From Bradyrhizobium diazoefficiens (GTDB lineage Bacteria > Pseudomonadota > Alphaproteobacteria > Rhizobiales > Xanthobacteraceae): DNA of 64,000 nucleotides. The position numbers and the translations under genes were made by a program. Below the pieces are notes generated by a model. The model was not told where the DNA came from and ran no database searches. It was given only the letters and a program-made list of their open reading frames with translations. Shown one piece after another: positions 61,711 through 64,000 of this stretch. Where the stretch lies: assembly GCF_016616235.1 (NCBI RefSeq), contig NZ_CP067100.1, positions 3,469,001 to 3,533,000 of the forward strand, in the 5' to 3' direction. How positions within the stretch are numbered: position 1 is the first letter of the stretch; each line of letters starts with the position of its first letter.

Positions 61711-62257
61711 AACCGGAAAGAAGAAACTCCCCGCCGCCGTTGAGCGCTTCATCCTGCATTGGGGCGACATGGGGGACCAGTGGGGCGTCAACCGTTCGGT
61801 CAGCCAGATTCACGGGCTGCTGTATCTCGCCGAGGCGCCGATGACGGCCGAGGACATCGCCGACACGCTCGGCATGGCCCGCTCCAACGTTTCCAATTCG
61901 CTCAAGGAGCTGCTCGCCTGGAATCTGATCCGGCGGGTGCCGATCCTCGGCGACCGCCGCGACCATTACGAGGCCGAGACCGACATCTGGGAGGTTGCGG
62001 CCCGAATCGCGGCGCGCCGTAAGGAGCGGGAAATCGATCCGGCGATCGTGGCGCTCAGGGCCTGCGTGTCCGATGCCACGGATGATCCGACCATCAGTCC
62101 GGTCGCGAGCAAACGGCTGAAGGAGATGCTCGCCTTCACCGAGCTCGCTGACCACTGGTTCATGCAGATGCTGAAGGTGCCGCGGCCGCGGCTGGTCGCC
62201 TTGATGCGGCTTGGCGAGAAGATCGCCAACCTGCTGCCGCTGGGCAAGGCCAAATAG
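61700..62257 (+). CDS. GbsR/MarR-type transcriptional regulator
   Basis: 185 residues from the ATG at 61700. The winged helix is at about 25-95: WGVNRSVSQIHGLLYLAEAP, then EDIADTLGMARSNVSNSLKE (recognition helix) and the wing RVPILGDRRDHYEAE. A C-terminal helical dimerisation part follows. GbsR proteins repress compatible-solute genes in Bacillus; the rhizobial ligand is unknown. The DUF4166 gene starts 16 bases later, so the regulator, DUF4166 and TIGR01777 genes look like one autoregulated operon. Confidence 0.88.
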   Translation: MTEITGKKKLPAAVERFILHWGDMGDQWGVNRSVSQIHGLLYLAEAPMTAEDIADTLGMARSNVSNSLKELLAWNLIRRVPILGDRRDHYEAETDIWEVAARIAARRKEREIDPAIVALRACVSDATDDPTISPVASKRLKEMLAFTELADHWFMQMLKVPRPRLVALMRLGEKIANLLPLGKAK

Positions 62258-62273
62258 TGGTGAGGAGGTTGCG

Positions 62274-62939
62274 ATGACGTCGGCGAGATTATCGGGTTCC
62301 AACGTACCAACCTCCGCTCACACCAAGCTGCTCGAGGACCGCCGCTTTCGCGCGCTGCTGTTGGATGAGGATTGGGGCCGCCTGCCGCTCGCGACCTGGC
62401 GGCGCTTTTCCAAGCGCGTCGCCGACGGCGACAGCGTCGTCTATGTCGGCGTTGTCGACGAGGTCAGCTTCAGCGATATCGGCTGGTGGTTTGCGCAAGC
62501 CGCACGCCTGATCGGCGGGCCGCTGCCGACCAGCCGCGACACCGGGGTGCCGATGATCGTCACCGTCACCGAGGACGGCGCGACCGGCGGCCAGACCTGG
62601 ACCCGCATTTGCGCGCGCAGGCGCGGCTTTCCCCAAGTCATCCATTCCGCAAAGCGCTTCGCCGGCCCGACCGGGCTCGAGGAATATGTCGGCTGCGGCG
62701 TCTCGATGGCGCTCCGCATCGCCGTTGAAGGCCAGACGTTGACCTTCCGCAGCGCCGGCTATGGCCTGCAGCTCGGGCGGTTGTGGATCCCGCTACCGCC
62801 ATGGCTCACACCGGGCGACCTCACGGTGACGCATAGCGATCTCGGCGAGGGTGCCTTCCGCTTCACCCTCGATGTCATTCATCCGCGTTACGGCGCGCTG
62901 ATCCACCAGTCCGCCGTGTTCAGGGAGGCCGTGTCATGA
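62274..62939 (+). CDS. DUF4166 domain protein
   Basis: 221 residues from the ATG at 62274, five bases after a strong GAGGAGG site. DUF4166 marks are LPLATWRRFSKRVADGDSV near the start, GGPLPTSRDTGVPMIVTVTE in the middle and a beta-rich C-terminus (LPPWLTPGDLTVTHSDLGEG, HPRYGALIHQ). The fold is probably a START-like or hydrolase-like barrel; the biochemical role is not known. DUF4166 is often encoded next to, or fused with, saccharopine-dehydrogenase- or epimerase-like genes. Here it overlaps the TIGR01777 start by four bases. Confidence 0.83.
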   Translation: MTSARLSGSNVPTSAHTKLLEDRRFRALLLDEDWGRLPLATWRRFSKRVADGDSVVYVGVVDEVSFSDIGWWFAQAARLIGGPLPTSRDTGVPMIVTVTEDGATGGQTWTRICARRRGFPQVIHSAKRFAGPTGLEEYVGCGVSMALRIAVEGQTLTFRSAGYGLQLGRLWIPLPPWLTPGDLTVTHSDLGEGAFRFTLDVIHPRYGALIHQSAVFREAVS

Positions 62940-64000
62940 CGCCGCTCTTGTGGACGCTCATCGCCATCCAGATCGTGATGGGCGTGTTCGACACCTTCTA
63001 TCACCATGAATTCACCGAGCGCCTGGCCTGGCGTCCATCGCAGCGCTTCGAGCTGAAGCTGCACGGCATTCGCAACATGCTGTATGCGCTGTTGTTCCTG
63101 CTGCTCGGCTGGCTGGAGGTCTACGGCGTACTGGCGCTGCTGATCGTAGCGGTCCTGGTGGCCGAGATCGTCATCACGCTGATGGATTTCGTCGAGGAGG
63201 ATCTGAGCCGGAAGCTGCCGCCGAGCGAGCGCATCAACCACACGCTGCTGGCGATCAATTACGGCGCCATCCTGGTGCTGCTGTTGCCGGTGCTGATCGA
63301 TTGGGTGATGCAGCCGTTCGGCGCGACGATCGTGTATCAGGGCCTGCTCAGCATCGCCGCGACCGCCTGCGCGGTGGGCGCGGCGCTCTGCGGCGTCAGG
63401 GATTTTGCCGCGATGCGCCGGCTCGGCCGCATGCGAAGCGTTCCGGCGGAAGGACTTGTCGACAAGCTACGGGGCCGCAGGAGCGTGCTGATCACCGGCG
63501 CAACCGGCTTCATCGGCAGCCGTCTTGCGGCCAGCCTCAGCGGAGCAGGGCATCACGTCATCGCGCTGATTCGGAATCCCGCCAAGGCGGAGATGCTGCC
63601 ACCGCCGGTGACGCTCATCACCAGCCTCGATCAGCTCGCCGCGGACACGCCGATCGACGCCATCGTCAATCTCGCCGGCGAGCCGATCGGCAATGGCCTG
63701 TGGACCGAGGCGAAGCGCGCCAAGATCATCAGCTCGCGCGTCGACATGACCGGTGAGGTCGTGAAACTGATCGCGCGGCTCGACCGCAAGCCCGAGGTGC
63801 TCGTCAGCGGCTCCGCAATCGGCTGGTACGGCCTGTGGGCCGACCAGGTGCTGACGGAGTCGGCGAAATCCCACGCCTGCTTCAGCCACGAGCTGTGCGC
63901 GGCCTGGGAGACCGCGGCGCGGCCGGCGGAGGAGCTCGGCGTTCGCGTGGTCTATTTGCGCATCGGCCTCGTGCTCGGCACCGAAGGCGGCTTCATCACC
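62936..64000 (+). CDS. TIGR01777-family epimerase with N-terminal membrane domain (3' end cut by window edge)
   Basis: The first 355 residues are present and the frame is open at base 64000. Residues 1-165 hold about five hydrophobic helices (TPLLWTLIAIQIVMGVF, YALLFLLLGWLEVYG and others), a DoxX-like membrane part. The extended-SDR domain begins near 178 with the nucleotide motif ITGATGFIGSRLA, followed by NLAGEPIGNGLWTEAKRAKI and SGSAIGWYG. These are marks of the TIGR01777/SulA-related family, whose substrate is unknown. The four-base overlap with DUF4166 shows coupling. Confidence 0.87.
   Translation, partial: MTPLLWTLIAIQIVMGVFDTFYHHEFTERLAWRPSQRFELKLHGIRNMLYALLFLLLGWLEVYGVLALLIVAVLVAEIVITLMDFVEEDLSRKLPPSERINHTLLAINYGAILVLLLPVLIDWVMQPFGATIVYQGLLSIAATACAVGAALCGVRDFAAMRRLGRMRSVPAEGLVDKLRGRRSVLITGATGFIGSRLAASLSGAGHHVIALIRNPAKAEMLPPPVTLITSLDQLAADTPIDAIVNLAGEPIGNGLWTEAKRAKIISSRVDMTGEVVKLIARLDRKPEVLVSGSAIGWYGLWADQVLTESAKSHACFSHELCAAWETAARPAEELGVRVVYLRIGLVLGTEGGFIT

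Overview
The window is about 65% GC, gene-dense and alphaproteobacterial, most likely from a Bradyrhizobium chromosome. Three things point there: the products (single-chain indolepyruvate ferredoxin oxidoreductase, propionyl-CoA carboxylase alpha subunit, PEP-mutase-type oxaloacetate decarboxylase, Bug-family binding protein), many PAS-containing histidine kinases, and several families of intergenic palindromes plus a long dispersed element of a kind I recognise from Bradyrhizobium genomes. No phage, transposase, integrase, CRISPR array or rRNA was seen. Two genes are cut by the window edges: a triheme cytochrome c on the left and a TIGR01777 epimerase on the right.

Layout. 1-5 kb: triheme cytochrome c divergent from the oxidoreductase. 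6.6-13.2 kb: a plus-strand CoA-thioester catabolic block (thiolase, DUF35 partner, MaoC hydratase, SDR dehydrogenase), then a DapA-family aldolase/lyase, a NUDIX hydrolase and an EamA exporter. 13.3-25.8 kb: a large PAS kinase facing a GrlR-like gene, a VOC protein, tRNA-Arg(TCG), an AraC regulator, several small exported proteins, a second EamA exporter, a lysine-rich H1-like protein and a 1-Cys peroxiredoxin. 25.8-32.2 kb: exported phosphodiesterase/phosphatase, about 1 kb of repeats, small secreted proteins, a serine beta-lactamase-like hydrolase and an ArsR-SRPBCC pair. 32.2-38.6 kb: LuxR, Bug and IclR genes, a polytopic membrane protein and a NarL-type two-component system. 38.7-45 kb: a DUF3280-like lipoprotein-type gene, then a sugar-acid module (L-idonate 5-dehydrogenase, gluconate 5-dehydrogenase, enolase-superfamily dehydratase) divergent from a GntR regulator and an MFS transporter.

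45-52 kb is the most interesting part. An NtrC-type sensor/regulator pair is followed on the same strand by a consensus sigma-54 promoter (49081-49097). That promoter reads into an exported/cytosolic pair of paralogous OB-like proteins, then an MFS exporter and an ArsB/SLC13-type permease. The arrangement suggests one dedicated, uncharacterised signal-responsive export operon.

52-64 kb holds two PAS hybrid kinases with C-terminal receiver domains, a zinc-ribbon metallopeptidase, pccA, oxaloacetate decarboxylase, acylphosphatase, and a GbsR/MarR-type regulator whose start codon sits inside a perfect 20-bp palindrome. The regulator leads into DUF4166 and membrane-anchored TIGR01777 genes.

All calls come from reading the sequence. 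No database search was run, and family names rest on recognised motifs.
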